NCBI RefSeq assembly: GCF_001681715.1
Contig: NZ_LNWY01000013.1
Coordinates: 19,522-83,521 of the forward strand
Direction of reading: 5' to 3'
Length of the DNA: 64,000 nt
From: Tritonibacter mobilis
GTDB lineage: Bacteria; Pseudomonadota; Alphaproteobacteria; Rhodobacterales; Rhodobacteraceae
Part shown: positions 38,197-48,845 of the stretch, piece after piece
Position numbering within the stretch: position 1 is the first letter of the stretch
Layout of the letters: each line of letters starts with the position of its first letter
The notes under the pieces: generated by a model
Database searches by the model: none
Seen by the model: the letters and a program-made list of their open reading frames with translations, nothing else
What the model was told of the DNA's origin: nothing
Position numbers and translations under genes: made by a program

Positions 38197-38655
38197 ATGT
38201 CTTCCATTTTCACCCCGATTGCGCTGGCGGCAGCGATCTACAGCACCGCAGCCGAGGCGCAGGACACCACCAGCCTCACCGCAGAACCGCAGATTGTGAC
38301 CGGCAAATTCCTGACCGCCACAGAGGTGAAACCGGTGCTGAACGCAACGCAGGCCAATTGGGTCGCGGTGCGTGAATATGACGGGCAGGATCTGGTCTAT
38401 GTGACCCATCTGTGGGCGTGGCGCTGCGGGCTCTTGCAGATGGAAGTGGCCATCAATGAGGGGGAGTATGAAATCTGGGACATGCCGAAATGCCACGCCG
38501 ATGAGGGCTCTCCCGGCGCAATCAAGAGCGGCGACGGCGCGCCTTATCGCAGCTTTGAGCTGGGGTCCGTGCAAAACATCAAGGTCCGTCTGGTCTATGA
38601 TGATCTGACCACCGCAGAGGCCGCGTTCGAGCGCGCGGCAATCATGACGCCCTGA
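38197..38655 (+). CDS. Conserved-type secreted two-cysteine protein
   Basis: A 152-residue protein with a signal peptide (MSSIFTPIALAAAIYSTAAE, cleavage after AEA). The mature part (LTAEPQIVTGKFLTATEVKP onward) contains two cysteines in HLWAWRCGLLQM and WDMPKCHADEG, allowing one disulfide, and ends ERAAIMTP. No family recognised. The ATG at 38197 is preferred over codons upstream because the signal peptide starts there and AAAGGG is in range. It is divergent from the aminotransferase gene and converges on gph; GACCC/GGGTC arms at 38656-38671 may form a short stem at the end. Confidence 0.65.
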   Translation: MSSIFTPIALAAAIYSTAAEAQDTTSLTAEPQIVTGKFLTATEVKPVLNATQANWVAVREYDGQDLVYVTHLWAWRCGLLQMEVAINEGEYEIWDMPKCHADEGSPGAIKSGDGAPYRSFELGSVQNIKVRLVYDDLTTAEAAFERAAIMTP

Positions 38656-38669
38656 GACCCAATGCGGGG

Positions 38670-39347
38670 TCAGCCGATGTTGTTGACCCCAATCAGCTCC
38701 GCCACGATCCCCGGCAGATCGGCATAATCATGCAACAACGCCTCGGGGTTGAGCGCGGCCATTTCCGGCCCGGCCGGACCAAAAGTCACCAGCACTGACG
38801 GCACCCCTGCATTCTTTGAGGTATTGCGGTCAGTGTCGCTGTCCCCGATCAGCACGCACATTTCTGGCGCGCCCCCGGCCCGGCGAGCAGCCTCAAAGAG
38901 CGGTTTGGGGTCCGGTTTGCGCACCGGCAAAGTGTCAGCGCCCACGAGAGACGCAAACGCATCACGCACGCCAAGGCGCTGCATCAGTTCCTCAGCCAAG
39001 GCTTCGGGTTTGTTGGTGCAGATGCCGACGCCGTAGCCCGCCGCTTTCAGGGCCTCCACCGCGTCCATTGCGCCGGGATACATCACTGTATGCGTGTCGA
39101 TGCCATCGCGGTAGGCCTCTAGCAGCACGGGGTAGTATTCTTCGACCGTGGCGTCCTTGAACTGGCCCGCACGGATCAGCCCCTCGGTCAGCATACGCTT
39201 GCCGCCCCGCAGCGCGATCTTGGCGTCCTCCGGGTGGGTCAGCATGTCACCAAGCCCCATAACGCCAAAGCAGTGATTGGCCGCCGCCAACAAATCCACG
39301 GAGGTATCGGCCAGGGTGCCATCAAGGTCAAAGATCACTGTGCGCAT
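38670..39347 (-). CDS. gph: Phosphoglycolate phosphatase (HAD superfamily)
   Basis: A 225-residue haloacid dehalogenase-type phosphatase. The nucleophile motif I is FDLDGTLADTSVDLL at residues 6-20; motif II Thr/Ser in GICTNKPEAL near 115; motif III Lys in PVRKPDPKPLFEAARRAGG; motif IV in VLIGDSDTDRNTSKNAGVPS. It removes phosphate from 2-phosphoglycolate or a related small phosphate ester. The start at 39347 has GGAGGAC upstream; an ATG 23 codons earlier (39416) has no such signal. It is divergent from glmU. Confidence 0.88.
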   Translation of the reverse strand: MRTVIFDLDGTLADTSVDLLAAANHCFGVMGLGDMLTHPEDAKIALRGGKRMLTEGLIRAGQFKDATVEEYYPVLLEAYRDGIDTHTVMYPGAMDAVEALKAAGYGVGICTNKPEALAEELMQRLGVRDAFASLVGADTLPVRKPDPKPLFEAARRAGGAPEMCVLIGDSDTDRNTSKNAGVPSVLVTFGPAGPEMAALNPEALLHDYADLPGIVAELIGVNNIG

Positions 39348-39482
39348 CAAAAGTCCTCCGCTTCGGCGCAAATTCGCCGCCAGATATTGCAAGTCGCAAC
39401 TGAAGTTTATGGTCACGCACCTTGCGCATCCTCTGTTAGCGGATAGAACGGGGGCAACAAAAACTCAAAGGGAAAACACCCC

Positions 39483-40832
39483 ATGAGCACTGCCCTCGTC
39501 ATCCTCGCCGCAGGCAAAGGCACCAGGATGAATTCCGATTTGCCAAAAGTCCTGCACCCGATCGCACAAGCTCCGATGTTGGAACATGCCATGCGCGCCG
39601 GGCGTGCGCTTGACCCGGATCGCACGGTGGTCGTGGCAGGTCATGAGGCAGATCTGGTGCGCGCCGCCACCACCGAGATCGACCCGGATGCCGCCGTGGT
39701 TCTGCAAGAAGAGCAACTTGGCACCGGTCATGCCGTCCTGCAGGCGCGTGCGGCGCTTGAGGGGTTTCAGGGCGATGTGGTGGTGCTTTATGGCGACACA
39801 CCGTTTGTGTCGGCAGACACGCTGGAGCGCATGATTGCCGCCCGCAGCCGCGCTGATCTGGTGATCCTTGGCTTTGAGGCTGCGGACCCTGCACGTTATG
39901 GCCGGTTGATCATGGACGGCGAAAGCCTTGAGAAGATCGTCGAGTTCAAGGACGCAAGCGAAGCCGAGCGCGCGATCACCTTTTGCAATTCAGGCCTGAT
40001 GGCGTGTGATGCGGACGTGATGTTCCGCCTGCTAGATAAGGTCGGCAACGACAATGCCTCTGGCGAATATTACCTGACCGATCTGGTGGAGCTGGCCCGT
40101 GCGGACGGGCTTGCGGTGACGGCTGTAGCCTGCCCCGAGGACGAGACGCTCGGCATCAATTCCCGCGCAGATCTGGCCACTGCGGATGCGGTCTTTCAGG
40201 CCCGTGCGCGGGCGGAGCTGTTGGACCTCGGCGTCACGCTGATGGCACCAGAGACGGTCTATCTGGCGTTTGACACCATCGTGGGGCGCGACAGCGTGAT
40301 TGAACCCAATGTCGTCTTTGGTCCCGGCGTCACCGTGGAGAGCGGCGCGTTGATCCGGGCGTTTTCGCATCTTGAAGGCTGTCATGTGTCGCGTGGCGCG
40401 AAGATCGGCCCCTACGCCCGCCTGCGCCCCGGCGCGGAACTGGCCGAGGACACCCATGTGGGCAACTTCGTTGAGATCAAAAATGCCGAAATCGCGGCGG
40501 GCGCCAAGGTCAACCACCTGAGCTACATCGGCGATGCCTCTGTGGGCGAGGCGACAAATATCGGCGCGGGCACTATCACCTGCAACTATGATGGCGTGAT
40601 GAAGCACCGCACGGAAATCGGCGCGCGGGCCTTTATCGGCTCCAATACCTGTCTGGTGGCTCCGGTGAAGGTCGGCGATGAGGCGATGACCGCGACCGGC
40701 ACCATCGTCACCAAGGATGTTGATGACGGAGATCTTGCCATTGCACGCGCCCAGCAGACAAACAAACCCGGCCGCGCGCGCAAGCTGATGGACATGCTGC
40801 GCGCGAAAAAAGCGGCGAAGGCCAAAGGATAG
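39483..40832 (+). CDS. glmU: Bifunctional UDP-N-acetylglucosamine pyrophosphorylase/glucosamine-1-phosphate N-acetyltransferase
   Basis: A 449-residue enzyme making UDP-GlcNAc for peptidoglycan and LPS. The N-terminal uridyltransferase has LAAGKGTRMNSDLPKVLHPI (residues 7-26) and VVLYGDTPFVSADTL. After about residue 230 comes the left-handed beta-helix acetyltransferase, with repeated hexapeptides and the segments KIGPYARLRPGAELAEDTHV, NFVEIKNAEIAAGAKVNHLS and GAGTITCNYDGVMKHRT. It is 5 nt upstream of glmS, so the two amino-sugar genes form an operon. Confidence 0.96.
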   Translation: MSTALVILAAGKGTRMNSDLPKVLHPIAQAPMLEHAMRAGRALDPDRTVVVAGHEADLVRAATTEIDPDAAVVLQEEQLGTGHAVLQARAALEGFQGDVVVLYGDTPFVSADTLERMIAARSRADLVILGFEAADPARYGRLIMDGESLEKIVEFKDASEAERAITFCNSGLMACDADVMFRLLDKVGNDNASGEYYLTDLVELARADGLAVTAVACPEDETLGINSRADLATADAVFQARARAELLDLGVTLMAPETVYLAFDTIVGRDSVIEPNVVFGPGVTVESGALIRAFSHLEGCHVSRGAKIGPYARLRPGAELAEDTHVGNFVEIKNAEIAAGAKVNHLSYIGDASVGEATNIGAGTITCNYDGVMKHRTEIGARAFIGSNTCLVAPVKVGDEAMTATGTIVTKDVDDGDLAIARAQQTNKPGRARKLMDMLRAKKAAKAKG

Positions 40833-40837
40833 ATTTT

Positions 40838-42642
<1,805 letters not shown>

Positions 42643-42646
<4 letters not shown>

Positions 42647-43320
42647 CGCCGGACGCGGCGCTGGACGCGCTCCGGGCGCAGGTTGAACCGGGGCGCGCAG
42701 AGCAGATGATCGCCTATCACAAACAGAGCCGCACGGTTCTGGGTGTCGGCAATGAGGTGCTCAACACGCTGTCGCGTGACTGGCGCGGGCAGCTGGACCT
42801 TGAGGCCCGCGTGGATCTTGCCGCAGGTCTGTGGGCCAGTGACATCTTTGAAGCGCGCATTCTCGCGGCCAAGCTGCTGACACAGGCCCGGATCAAGCCG
42901 GATACGGCGGTCTGGGATCTTGTGCAAACCTGGGTTCCCGATTTCGACAGCTGGGCGATTGCCGACCACGCGGCCTCGGCCATTTCCAAGCGCTTGCAGG
43001 CCGATCCGGCGCGGCTGGATGTGGTCGAAGGCTGGACAACATCAGACCATATGTGGAGCCGCCGTGCGGCGCTGGTCTCCACCCTGCCATGGGCCAAGCT
43101 GTCCAATCCAAAACCTGCGGAACTAACCACGCGCGAGCGCATCCTTGGCTGGGCAGCAACCTATGTGCAAGATCGCGACTGGTTCATCCAGAAATCCATC
43201 GCGTGGTGGCTGCGGGATCTGTCGAAACATGACGCAGACCGCACCCGTGCGTTTCTCGCGGAACATAGCGATCAGATGAAAGCCTTCGCCCGCAAAGAAG
43301 CGGTAAAATACTTGAAATAA
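42643..43320 (+). CDS. AlkD-like DNA alkylation repair protein
   Basis: A 225-residue all-helical HEAT-repeat protein of the DNA alkylation repair (AlkD) family. Conserved tryptophan/aspartate segments that line the DNA cleft in AlkD are visible: VPDFDSWAIADHAAS, TTSDHMWSRRAALVS and DWFIQKSIAWWLRDLSK. Family members excise N3- and N7-alkylated bases without base flipping. The ATG overlaps the glmS stop by 4 nt, an unexpected coupling of DNA repair to amino-sugar synthesis. It is the last gene before a convergent lipoprotein gene, with no obvious terminator between. Confidence 0.83.
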
Positions 43321-43348
43321 AACGCGTAAATTCGGGTTGGCGCAGCGT

Positions 43349-43942
43349 TTAAGCCGGGCCAACTTTCAATTCGACCAATTCCGTCAAAGGCAAGCCCAGC
43401 GCCCGCATCCCGTCAATCGACAGGCGGCTGCCCTGCCCTGCGGCACCTGAGATCGGCTCCAGCGTCACGACGATTGATTTGCCGTTCGGCGCGGTCAGGC
43501 GCGCATTGCGGCGCGATGAGACCAGCGGTGTTTCCATCCACAACCCATCACGACCGGGGTCGCCCAGACCTGCGACGGTGGTTTTCTGGCCAACAAAAGA
43601 CTGCGCGGAGGCCACCACAGGGGCGGGTGCGCTGGTCTGCGATGTGGTTGTTGTCACAGGCGCGACCTCACGGGAGGTGGGCGTGTCCAACGCGGCGGTG
43701 CTGACCTCTTGGCGATCAGACGGAGAGGACCATGTGGTCCCACCCGAGGACGAAAGCTCCTGCGTTTGAACTGCAGGCGGCGCATCCGGGGAAACCGGCC
43801 TTGAGGGCTCCATCCGCACACCAGAGCCGGAGCCCTGCAGAACCTGAGAACTCAGATGCACACCGCCAAGGGCGTTGCACGCGGAGACCCCTCCGGCAGC
43901 GAGCGCGGCAAGGGTCAAATATTTGAACACACGTCGAGTCAT
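43349..43942 (-). CDS. Lipoprotein with Ser/Thr/Pro-rich linker and C-terminal RlpA-like segment
   Basis: A 197-residue predicted lipoprotein. The signal runs MTRRVFKYLTLAALAAGGVS with lipobox VSAC at Cys22. Residues 40-110 are a low-complexity Ser/Thr/Pro/Ala stretch (VTTTTSQTSAPAPVV). The C-terminal 85 residues (VAGLGDPGRDGLWMETPLVS, then GQGSRLSIDGMRALGL) have the strand order and the hydrophobic RLSxxxMxALGL pattern reminiscent of a double-psi barrel like RlpA; this comparison is tentative. Some roseobacter homologues carry misleading sugar-dehydratase names. It is convergent with the AlkD-like gene and divergent from moaA. Confidence 0.62.
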   Translation of the reverse strand: MTRRVFKYLTLAALAAGGVSACNALGGVHLSSQVLQGSGSGVRMEPSRPVSPDAPPAVQTQELSSSGGTTWSSPSDRQEVSTAALDTPTSREVAPVTTTTSQTSAPAPVVASAQSFVGQKTTVAGLGDPGRDGLWMETPLVSSRRNARLTAPNGKSIVVTLEPISGAAGQGSRLSIDGMRALGLPLTELVELKVGPA

Positions 43943-44046
43943 GGCGCGACCCTAGCGGCACCGCAGCGCGGATGCCAGTCACAATGCCGCTTGCACCATG
44001 CAAGCCCCTATTGTCCTGAGCGAATTACCGCCTTACCTATGTCTTT

Positions 44047-45054
44047 ATGACAGCACCTCTTATTGATCCCTTCGCACGCGCGATCACCTACCTGCGGGTC
44101 TCGGTCACAGACCGTTGCGATTTTCGCTGCGTCTACTGCATGTCCGAGAACATGACCTTCCTGCCGAAGAAAGAGCTTCTGACGCTGGAAGAGCTGGACC
44201 GCATGTGCTCCACCTTTGTGCATCTCGGGGTCGAGAAGCTGCGCATTACCGGCGGTGAGCCTTTGGTGCGCCGCGATATTATGACCTTTTTCCGGTCGAT
44301 GACCCGCCATCTGGACAGCGGCGCGCTCAAGGAGCTGACCCTGACCACCAACGGCTCGCAGTTGGAAAAACACGCACAAGCGCTGTTTGATGCGGGTGTG
44401 CGTCGGGTCAATGTCTCACTTGATACGCTGGATGAGAAGAAATTTGCGGATGTCACCCGTTGGGGTCGCTTGCCGCAGGTTCTGCGTGGCATTGATGCGG
44501 CACAGGCTGCGGGGCTCAGGATCAAGATCAACGCGGTCGCGCTCAAAGGCTTTAACGAGGACGAACTGTTCTCGATGACCGCATGGTGCGCCGAGCGTGG
44601 CATTGATCTGACGTGGATCGAAGTGATGCCAATGGGCGATATCGGCAATGAAAGCCGGTTGGGCCAATATTGGTCGCTGAAGGATGTGCGCAAAGCCTAC
44701 GAGGCCGGCTATCAAGTCACCGATCTGGCCGAGCGCACTGGTGGTCCTGCCCGCTATGTGCGGCTGGAGGAAACCGGCCAGAAGATCGGTTTTATCACGC
44801 CGCTCAGCCATAATTTCTGCGAAAGCTGCAACCGGGTGCGCCTTACCTGCACTGGTGAGCTGTATATGTGCCTTGGTCAGGAAGACATGGCCGACCTGCG
44901 CGCGCCGCTGCGGGATCACACCGACACAGAGGCCCCGCTGGAAGAGGCCATTCGCGCCGCCATCAACCTCAAGCCCAAGGGGCATGATTTTGACTACTCC
45001 CGCCAGACCGTGGACGGCCAGATGCCGCGCCACATGAGCCACACCGGCGGGTAA
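44047..45054 (+). CDS. moaA: GTP 3',8-cyclase (molybdenum cofactor biosynthesis)
   Basis: A 335-residue radical SAM enzyme converting GTP to 3',8-cyclo-dihydro-GTP. The radical SAM cluster ligands are Cys24, Cys28 and Cys31 (CDFRCVYC). The second 4Fe-4S cluster is held by [20 protein letters not shown] near residue 260. The C-terminal double glycine (HMSHTGG) needed for activity in the family is present. No other moa or moe genes are in the window. The next gene, waaA, starts 10 nt later. Confidence 0.96.
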   Translation: MTAPLIDPFARAITYLRVSVTDRCDFRCVYCMSENMTFLPKKELLTLEELDRMCSTFVHLGVEKLRITGGEPLVRRDIMTFFRSMTRHLDSGALKELTLTTNGSQLEKHAQALFDAGVRRVNVSLDTLDEKKFADVTRWGRLPQVLRGIDAAQAAGLRIKINAVALKGFNEDELFSMTAWCAERGIDLTWIEVMPMGDIGNESRLGQYWSLKDVRKAYEAGYQVTDLAERTGGPARYVRLEETGQKIGFITPLSHNFCESCNRVRLTCTGELYMCLGQEDMADLRAPLRDHTDTEAPLEEAIRAAINLKPKGHDFDYSRQTVDGQMPRHMSHTGG

Positions 45055-45064
45055 GGCCCCACAT

Positions 45065-46366
45065 ATGAGCGATCAATCGCAGGTCCGCCCGACTCTGCTC
45101 TATCATCTTTATCGCGGTGCCTCTGCGCTGCTGGCGCCGCTGATGTGGTCCAAGGTTGCAGGTAAGCTGCGCCAGCACGGTGTGCCAGAGGCGCGGGTAC
45201 GCGAACGTCAGGGCTATGCCACCCTGCCCCGCCCTGCGGGCCGTCTGATCTGGTTTCATGCCGCAAGCGTCGGAGAGAGCCTGTCGGTGCTGACGCTGAT
45301 CCACCGACTTGGCGAGGCGGCGCCGGATCTGGAATTTCTGATTACCTCCGGCACGCCGACCTCGGCCGATCTGATTGCCAAGCGGCTGCCACCCCGCACC
45401 CGCCATCAGTTTCCGCCGCTGGATACCGGCGCGGCTGTGGCTCGGTTTCTGAACCATTGGAAACCCGACCTCGGCGTTTTTGTCGAGAGCGAGCTATGGC
45501 CGCAAATGCTGGTGCGCGCACGGGGGGCGGGCGTGCCGCTGGTGCTGCTGAATGCGCGCCTGTCGCCGAAATCCGTCGCCAGTTGGACCAAACGCCACGC
45601 CACGGCGCGGTTCCTGCTGGATCAGTTCGCGCTGATGCTGACGCAGAATGCTCAAACCGCCGTCAACCTGAAGGCCATGGGTGCCGATCCCGCCCGTCTG
45701 AAGGAAGGCAGCAACCTCAAGGCGCTCTCCGATCCGCTGCCGGTGGATCAAAACACACTGACAGAGGTCCGCAACGCCATTGGCCCGCGCCCGGTCTGGG
45801 TGGCGTCCTCCACCCATGAGGGCGAGGAGGAAACCGTGCTGGCGGCGCATAAGGCGCTGCTGGTGGATCACCCTGATTTGCTGCTGCTGCTGGCCCCGCG
45901 CCATCCCAACCGAGGCGACCAGCTGGAGGCGATGATTGCCGAGGCGGGCCTGACCTCGATCCGGCGCAGTCGCGACGCCCTGCCCCGCACGTCGACACAA
46001 GTGTATCTTGCCGACACGCTGGGCGAGGTTGGCATCTGGTACAGCCTGTGTCCGCTGGTCTTATTGGGTGGCTCCCTGCGCGAGATTGGCGGTCACAACC
46101 CGTTTGAGGTGATGCAGGCCGGTGGTGCGGTGCTAACCGGCCCCGGTGGCTATAATTTTGCCGAATCCTTTGCCGAGCTGATCGAGGTGGGCGCAGCGAA
46201 AGAAGTGACCAGCGCCGAGACGCTTACCCATGCGGTCGGGGCTTGGCTGACAGAGCCGCATACCCTAGACACAGCGCGCGACCGGGCGCGCGGCTTTCTT
46301 GCGCGCCAGTCCGATCAGATGGATCAAACCGTGACGGCGCTTCTCGAATTGTTGCCGCAGAAATAG
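45065..46366 (+). CDS. waaA: 3-deoxy-D-manno-octulosonic acid (Kdo) transferase
   Basis: A 433-residue GT-B glycosyltransferase adding Kdo to the lipid A precursor at the inner membrane. It has an N-terminal membrane anchor (LLYHLYRGASALLAPLMWSK), IWFHAASVGESLSVLTLI containing the catalytic Glu71, and ESELWPQMLVRARGAGVPLV. The donor-binding C-terminal half has LLGGSLREIGGHNPFEVMQA. It lies 10 nt downstream of moaA and 10 nt upstream of a further LPS-type glycosyltransferase. Confidence 0.94.
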   Translation: MSDQSQVRPTLLYHLYRGASALLAPLMWSKVAGKLRQHGVPEARVRERQGYATLPRPAGRLIWFHAASVGESLSVLTLIHRLGEAAPDLEFLITSGTPTSADLIAKRLPPRTRHQFPPLDTGAAVARFLNHWKPDLGVFVESELWPQMLVRARGAGVPLVLLNARLSPKSVASWTKRHATARFLLDQFALMLTQNAQTAVNLKAMGADPARLKEGSNLKALSDPLPVDQNTLTEVRNAIGPRPVWVASSTHEGEEETVLAAHKALLVDHPDLLLLLAPRHPNRGDQLEAMIAEAGLTSIRRSRDALPRTSTQVYLADTLGEVGIWYSLCPLVLLGGSLREIGGHNPFEVMQAGGAVLTGPGGYNFAESFAELIEVGAAKEVTSAETLTHAVGAWLTEPHTLDTARDRARGFLARQSDQMDQTVTALLELLPQK

Positions 46367-46376
46367 AGGGCACCAC

Positions 46377-47435
46377 ATGAGCCAGATCGACCTCAAACAG
46401 ATCGACGTAATCGCTCCGAACTTTAAAAAGCGCTATTCGGGTGTGACCTCTACTGTGATCCGGCTGGTGCCCATTCAAGCGCGCGACATTGCGATCTGCG
46501 CTGCCGCTCCTGATTTGCCTGCGGAGGTGCCTCAGGTGACGCCAAGCGCGCTTTGGTCCATGTCCAGATCGGGGCCATCTGGCGCGCGCGTCTGGCATGC
46601 CCGGCGCAACAACGAGATGGTCGCCGGTCTGGCGCTCAAATACCTGCTGGGCAAACGGCTGAAGCTGCTTTTCACCTCTGCTGCCCAGCGCCGCCACACC
46701 GGTTTTACCCGCTGGCTGATCCGGCGCATGGATGCGGTTATAGCGACGTCCTCAAAATCCGCGAGCTATCTGGAGCGCGAAGCGACGGTAATTCGCCATG
46801 GCGTCGACTGTGAATTGTTCCAGCCGGTTGAGAACCGCGCGGCCCTGCGCCGGGCCTTGGATCTTCCCGAAGATGGGCTTTTGGTGGGGTGCTTTGGACG
46901 TATTCGCCACCAGAAAGGCAACGATCTTTTTGTCAAAGCCATGATCGAAGCCTGCCACGCCAACCCAAAAGTACGCGGGTTGATGATGGGGCGGGCAACC
47001 CCTGATAATGCCGACTTCCTCAAGGGTTTGAAGGATGAGGTCGCCGCCGCTGGACTGAGTGATCGCATCTTGTTTCGTGATGAGGTGGCAGTAGAAGACG
47101 TCCCGCGCCATTTTCAGGCGCTGGATCTCTATGTGGCGCCGCAGCGCTGGGAAGGGTTCGGCCTGACCCCGCTTGAGGCGATGGCCTGCGGCGCGCCAGC
47201 GGTGGCCACCCGCGTTGGCGCCTTTGAGGAACTGGTCGTGCCCGGCGAAACCGGGACGTTGTGCGACATCGAAGACCTCGACAAGATCACCGCAGATATC
47301 ATCGAACTGCTGTCGGATGAAACCCGTCTGCAGGAGATGTCGGCTGCGGCGCGGGCGCATGTGGCTCAGACCTTTCGTCTGGAAGGCGAAGCCGCCGCAA
47401 TTATCGCTATCTATCGGGCGCTACTGAACACTTGA
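46377..47435 (+). CDS. Glycosyltransferase family 4, probable LPS core transferase
   Basis: A 352-residue GT-B enzyme. The N-terminal segment QIDVIAPNFKKRYSGVTSTV matches alphaproteobacterial LPS core glycosyltransferases; the C-terminal half has VGCFGRIRHQKGNDLFVKAM and the GT4 nucleotide-sugar motif EGFGLTPLEAMACGAPAVAT. With waaA directly upstream, transfer of a core sugar (mannose in Rhizobium-type LpcC) to Kdo is likely, but the sugar cannot be read from sequence. Weak CTCCC/GGGAG arms at 47443-47460 followed by CCGTTTT may terminate it. Confidence 0.85.
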   Translation: MSQIDLKQIDVIAPNFKKRYSGVTSTVIRLVPIQARDIAICAAAPDLPAEVPQVTPSALWSMSRSGPSGARVWHARRNNEMVAGLALKYLLGKRLKLLFTSAAQRRHTGFTRWLIRRMDAVIATSSKSASYLEREATVIRHGVDCELFQPVENRAALRRALDLPEDGLLVGCFGRIRHQKGNDLFVKAMIEACHANPKVRGLMMGRATPDNADFLKGLKDEVAAAGLSDRILFRDEVAVEDVPRHFQALDLYVAPQRWEGFGLTPLEAMACGAPAVATRVGAFEELVVPGETGTLCDIEDLDKITADIIELLSDETRLQEMSAAARAHVAQTFRLEGEAAAIIAIYRALLNT

Positions 47436-47704
47436 CCATTTACTCCCTTTGACTGGGGAGCCGTTTTAATGCCACCCCTCATTTTGGAAATTCAACATTA
47501 TAGGTTCTGAACGCTCCGTGCTTTAACCCCGTTGCGACAAGCTAAATCTTGCCGAAACGTTAATAAATGACGCGATTTGGGCGGTTTTCCCCGATATTTC
47601 TCCGCAAAAACAGAGATGCTCGTTAACGTCCTGAGTCCACCTCACACATGAGAACGACTCACAGTATTGAAGAATTTGAATTCTTCTTTTGTCTGGAGGT
47701 TAAT

Positions 47705-48088
47705 ATGTACAAATCTGTAGCCCTCGCCGCTGCCCTGTCTACACTGTCACTGGGTATCGCGGCCCCCGCTGTTGCAGGCAATCCGATGAAGATGTCATCC
47801 GACACCCCACGAGTCCTGCGGATCTCAAAAGGCATTTGCGCCTCTTCGAAACAGCAAATGGTGTCTTGGGCGCGTAAGATTGACGGGTTTGGATCTTTTG
47901 CAGTTCCGCGCTATCCGGCTGGCCAGACCGTGGATTGCAGCGCCTCTGGTGCAACCCTGCCGATTGGGAAATCTTGGGGGTTTGGGGATCAGCAATCGGC
48001 GGACGCAGCTGCCCTCGCCGCCTGTACCGCCAATCTTCCGAGCGGTTTCAAAACCTGCGCGGTTATTGGGCAAAGCTTCGCTCAATAG
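47705..48088 (+). CDS. Secreted four-cysteine protein, paralogue A
   Basis: A 127-residue protein with a clear signal peptide (cleavage after Ala24, PAVA/GNP). The mature part has four cysteines (GICASSK, TVDCSAS, AACTANL, KTCAVIG), consistent with two disulfides, plus the stretches SFAVPRYPAG and LPIGKSWGFGDQQSAD. The last 45 residues, with SWGF-x-DQ and AAL-x2-C, resemble the repeated AxxxALxxC pattern of some periplasmic domains such as DUF4189, but I cannot assign a family. The start at 47705 has GGAGG upstream. The next gene encodes a same-length paralogue. Confidence 0.72.
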   Translation: MYKSVALAAALSTLSLGIAAPAVAGNPMKMSSDTPRVLRISKGICASSKQQMVSWARKIDGFGSFAVPRYPAGQTVDCSASGATLPIGKSWGFGDQQSADAAALAACTANLPSGFKTCAVIGQSFAQ

Positions 48089-48101
48089 AGGTTTCACACC
48101 G

Positions 48102-48136
48102 ACCAAAGGGGGCAATGCAGCGCCCTTTGGTTTTTT
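48102..48136 (+). terminator. Rho-independent terminator after paralogue A
   Basis: ACCAAAGGG and CCCTTTGGT arms (extendable by GC pairs inside) with a T6 tail, 13 nt after the stop. It separates the two paralogues into independent transcripts or reduces read-through into the second. Confidence 0.85.
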
Positions 48137-48353
48137 GAAGCGCGAAATGAGCCAATAAATTGCATCAAATCGCAGCCCCGTAACCTTGCGACTTTTCAAA
48201 CACTTACCATCACCGATGCCCCATGCGCCGAGACGGATGCATAAAAATCTCGGAACCTTTGAGTGTTTGAGTTGTTTTTAGGTCAGACGGCGCGACACGG
48301 CGCCGATGCAGACGTAACAGCAGTCATGCCCGTCATGATGCAGGAGGTTTTCG

Positions 48354-48737
48354 ATGTTTAATAAGGTTTCTCTCGCCGTAATCACCCTTGGCTCCGCAAT
48401 TGCACTGTCCGCCCCGGCTTTTGCACAATCAGCAAACCCGATGGTCGACAAAGATCTGCGCATGCTGCGCGTTGACGCAGGTCTCTGCACCAGCGCCAAA
48501 GAGGCCATGGTGGATTGGGCTGCGAAAATCGACGGTCACGGCTCTTACGCGGTGCCAGTCTATCCTGCCAGTGTGACGATTGACTGTGCCGAGCCTGCAG
48601 CTGTGCTGCCGACCGGTCAGTCCTGGGGCTTTAGCGATCAGAAAGCTGCTGACGTTGCGGCGCTGAGCCAGTGTGAGGCAAGCCTGCCCGACGGCTTTGA
48701 CCGCTGTGCCATCGTTGGCCAGAGTTATACCAAGTAA
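48354..48737 (+). CDS. Secreted four-cysteine protein, paralogue B
   Basis: A 127-residue protein, the same length as paralogue A. Signal peptide cleaved after Ala24 (PAFA/QSA). The four cysteines align with those of A (AGLCTSA, TIDCAEP, SQCEASL, DRCAIVG), as do GSYAVPVYPA, LPTGQSWGFSDQKAAD and the C-terminal VGQSY. About half of mature positions look identical by eye. Start ATG preceded by GGAGG. It has its own upstream region of about 220 bp after the terminator of A and its own terminator. Function unknown. Confidence 0.72.
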   Translation: MFNKVSLAVITLGSAIALSAPAFAQSANPMVDKDLRMLRVDAGLCTSAKEAMVDWAAKIDGHGSYAVPVYPASVTIDCAEPAAVLPTGQSWGFSDQKAADVAALSQCEASLPDGFDRCAIVGQSYTK

Positions 48738-48795
48738 CCTACCCAGTCATGGAGCGGACGTGTGTTGTCTGCGTAAGGTAGGGTGTTTTCCATGC

Positions 48796-48822
48796 GAAAG
48801 GGGGCCAATTTGGCCCCCTTTC
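48796..48822. terminator. Bidirectional terminator between paralogue B and the M20 gene
   Basis: GAAAGGGGGCCAA and TTGGCCCCCTTTC are perfect 13-bp arms around one T, placed between two convergent genes. Confidence 0.75.
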
Positions 48823-48845
48823 TTATGTCTGGCGATACCGTGCGA

